From Brevibacterium sp. CCUG 69071 (GTDB lineage Bacteria; Actinomycetota; Actinomycetes; Actinomycetales; Brevibacteriaceae): a stretch of 64,000 nt of DNA. The notes below the pieces were generated by a model. The model was not told the DNA's origin. It made no database searches and saw only the letters and a program-made list of their open reading frames with translations. The position numbers were made by a program, and so were the translations under genes. The stretch lies in NCBI RefSeq assembly GCF_021023135.1, contig NZ_PGFV01000003.1, positions 248,001 to 312,000 of the forward strand. The letters run 5' to 3'. Shown piece by piece: positions 62,290-64,000 of this stretch; position 1 is the stretch's first letter; each line of letters starts with the position of its first letter.

Positions 62290-63058
62290 CCGTGACGTAG
62301 GCCGAGGAGATCCCGCCGTCGACGGTGAACGACGAGGCGTTGACGAAGGAGGAGTCGTCGCTGGCGAGGAAGGCCACGGCCGCGGCGATCTCCTCGGGTT
62401 CGGCGAAGCGGCCGCCCGGGCAGTGCACGAGTCGACGCTGCGCCTGTACGGGATCCGAGGCGAAGAGCTCGCGCAGCAGCGGCGTGTTCACCGGTCCCGG
62501 GCACAGGGCATTGACCCGGATCCCGTTCTTCGCGAACTGGACGCCGAGTTCCCGGCTCATCGACAGCACGCCGCCCTTCGAAGCCGAGTACGAGATCTGC
62601 GAGGTCGCCGCGCCCATCAGGGCGACGAATGAGGCCGTGTTGATCACCGAACCGGAGCCCTGCTTGACCATCTGCTCGAGCGCATACTTGCTGCACAGGT
62701 AGACCGAGGTGAGGTTGACCGTCTGCACCTTCGTCCAGGCTGCGATGTCGGTGGTGAGGATCGAATTGTCGTCGGTCGGGTTGATGCCGGCGTTGTTGAA
62801 GGCGACGTCGACGCGCCCGTAGACCTCGACGGTGCGCGCGAAGAGGTTCTTCACGTCCTCCTCGTCGGCGACGTTGACGCGCACGAACAGCCCGCCGAGC
62901 TCCTCGGCGATCTGCGGTCCGCGGACTTCGTCGAGGTCGGCGATGACGACCTTCGCGCCTTCCTCGGTCAGCCGGCGGGCGCTGGCCAGGCCGATGCCCG
63001 AGGCGCCGCCGGTGATGACGCAGATCTTGTCCTTCAGGCGTGTTGCTGCAGTGGTCAT
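62282..63058 (-). CDS. short-chain dehydrogenase/reductase
   Basis: 258 residues, classical SDR. Cofactor motif CVITGGASGIGLASARRL, NNAGINPTD, catalytic Ser in VINTASFVAL and YSASKGG with the Tyr and Lys; an Asp after strand 2 (VIADLDE) favours NAD. Substrate unknown. It is 92 bp downstream of an aldehyde dehydrogenase gene on the same strand, so an alcohol-to-acid pathway is possible. Confidence 0.9.
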   Translation of the reverse strand: MTTAATRLKDKICVITGGASGIGLASARRLTEEGAKVVIADLDEVRGPQIAEELGGLFVRVNVADEEDVKNLFARTVEVYGRVDVAFNNAGINPTDDNSILTTDIAAWTKVQTVNLTSVYLCSKYALEQMVKQGSGSVINTASFVALMGAATSQISYSASKGGVLSMSRELGVQFAKNGIRVNALCPGPVNTPLLRELFASDPVQAQRRLVHCPGGRFAEPEEIAAAVAFLASDDSSFVNASSFTVDGGISSAYVTAE

Positions 63059-63150
63059 GGTGCTCCTTCTGATCGCGCGTGGGTGTCTGTAGATTTCAAT
63101 GACTGTCTGTGGGTGTCAGCGGGTGTCGGTTCGATGGGTGTCGGCGCCGG

Positions 63151-64000
63151 TCAGCGGCCGACGGGTCGGGTGGCGAAGAAGACGTTCTTGACCTCGGTGA
63201 ACGCGGCGACGGCATCGGGGCCGAGCTCGCGGCCGAGTCCCGACTGCTTGTACCCGCCGAAGGGCGTCGAGTAGCGGACCGAGGAGTGCGAGTTCACCGA
63301 GAGGTTGCCCGCCTCGACACCCCGGGAGACCCGCATCGCCCGGTCGAGGTCGTTCGTCCAGATCGAGCCCGAGAGTCCGTATTCGGTGTCGTTGGCGATG
63401 CGCAGAGCGTCGGCCTCGGTGTCGAAGGGGACGACCGAGAGCACGGGTCCGAAGATCTCCTCGGTGAAGTCCGCCGAGGCGGTGGTGGCCGGCCGCAGCA
63501 CGGTCGGCGGGAACCAGAATCCCGGACCGTCCGGAGCGGATCCGGTGAATGCAACCTCGCCGGCGGCGACGTAGCCGGCGACCTTCTCCCGGTGTGCCGC
63601 GGTCACCAAGGGTCCCATGTCCGTGTCCGGGAGGCTGGGATCGGCGCAGCTGAAGGCCGAGACGGACTCCTCGAGTGCGGCCATGAATTCCTCATAGACG
63701 CCGCGCTGGATGAGAAGCCGGGAGCGCGAACAGCAGTCCTGTCCCGAGTTGTCGAAGACGCCGCCGGGGGCGGCGGCCGCGGCACCGGCGATGTCAGCGT
63801 CGTCGAAGACGATGTTCGCGTTCTTGCCCCCGAGTTCGAGGGTCAGGTTCTTCACCTGGTCGGCGCACCCGGCCATGATCTTCTTGCCCACCTCGGTGGA
63901 GCCGGTGAAGACGACCTTGCGCACGCTCGGGTGGGTGACGAAGCGCTCCCCCACGATGGATCCCTTGCCGGGGATGATCGTCAGCACTCCTTCGGGCAGG
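63151..64000 (-). CDS. aldehyde dehydrogenase, C-terminal part
   Basis: Runs off the right edge; about 283 residues are visible, beginning in the ALDH segment LPEG-VLTIIPGKG. FTGSTEVGKKI, LELGGKNANIVFDDADI and the nucleophile in DNSGQDCCSRSRLLI are present, then PFGGYKQSGLGRELGPDAV. A betaine-aldehyde or general ALDH type. The two adjacent Cys at the active site are unusual but not unique. GGGTGTC is repeated in the 92 bp after its stop. The N terminus lies outside the window. Confidence 0.88.
   Translation of the reverse strand, partial: LPEGVLTIIPGKGSIVGERFVTHPSVRKVVFTGSTEVGKKIMAGCADQVKNLTLELGGKNANIVFDDADIAGAAAAAPGGVFDNSGQDCCSRSRLLIQRGVYEEFMAALEESVSAFSCADPSLPDTDMGPLVTAAHREKVAGYVAAGEVAFTGSAPDGPGFWFPPTVLRPATTASADFTEEIFGPVLSVVPFDTEADALRIANDTEYGLSGSIWTNDLDRAMRVSRGVEAGNLSVNSHSSVRYSTPFGGYKQSGLGRELGPDAVAAFTEVKNVFFATRPVGR

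Overview
The window is high-GC DNA from an actinobacterium. The gene content fits Brevibacterium or a close relative in Micrococcales: a glyA-soxBDAG-sdaA-purU sarcosine operon whose beta subunit resembles the corynebacterial enzymes, many GntR/FCD regulators, a 2-oxo-acid dehydrogenase, an ACC deaminase and DUF6230/DUF6114 proteins. The genus is an inference. Genes are tightly packed, with many ATGA or TGATG stop/start overlaps. I saw no rRNA, tRNA, CRISPR array, insertion sequence or prophage, and no region whose base use clearly stands out.

Layout. 1-9.5 kb is an amine and amino-acid catabolic block: the end of an Orn/Lys/Arg decarboxylase-like gene, an Ldh2-family reductase, a DapA-like aldolase/lyase, a flavin amine oxidase, a GntR regulator, a stress protein, a sodium:alanine-type symporter and a divergent aldehyde dehydrogenase. 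9.7-20.7 kb holds the full sarcosine pathway (sarcosine oxidase, serine hydroxymethyltransferase, serine deaminase, formyl-THF deformylase), its GntR regulator and a YkvI-type transporter. 20.8-26.1 kb holds a repeat-bearing cytochrome b protein, etfA-etfB and an Lrp regulator. 26.2-30.8 kb is an iron block (binding lipoprotein, siderophore-interacting fusion protein, iron box), then a TetR/YqeB pair. 30.9-36.6 kb holds a branched-chain/pyruvate-type dehydrogenase (E1a, E1b, E2) and a DUF3311-SSS transporter pair behind a structured leader. 36.6-43.4 kb holds an NmrA-like protein, an adenylating enzyme/ketosynthase/acyl-CoA-dehydrogenase cluster and a TetR operon. 43.4-48.2 kb is an Asn/Asp operon (GntR, asparaginase, aspartase, permease). 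48.3-64 kb holds a DUF402 protein, a semialdehyde dehydrogenase, an ACC deaminase/GntR divergon, a secreted esterase and a GntR-creatininase-AbgT operon that share an operator, a LysE/LysR divergon, a DUF6230/DUF6114/secreted operon, a glutamine amidotransferase, an SDR and the end of an aldehyde dehydrogenase.

How it fits together. Most of the window moves carbon and nitrogen from amines, methylated glycines and amino acids into central metabolism, one local regulator per module. Several regulators have a clear dyad beside them, so regulons can be proposed: ATGTGATCACAT at three loci (amine oxidase, symporter/aldehyde dehydrogenase, YkvI transporter), AAGTGATnnGATGACTT at two, and single palindromes at the ACC deaminase, asparaginase, TetR/YqeB and acyl-activating clusters.

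Two further patterns stand out. About a dozen gene ends carry short (10-22 bp) tandem duplications that abut or include the stop codon. A 65-nt perfectly paired three-way-junction sequence sits directly before the ribosome binding site of the DUF3311-SSS operon.
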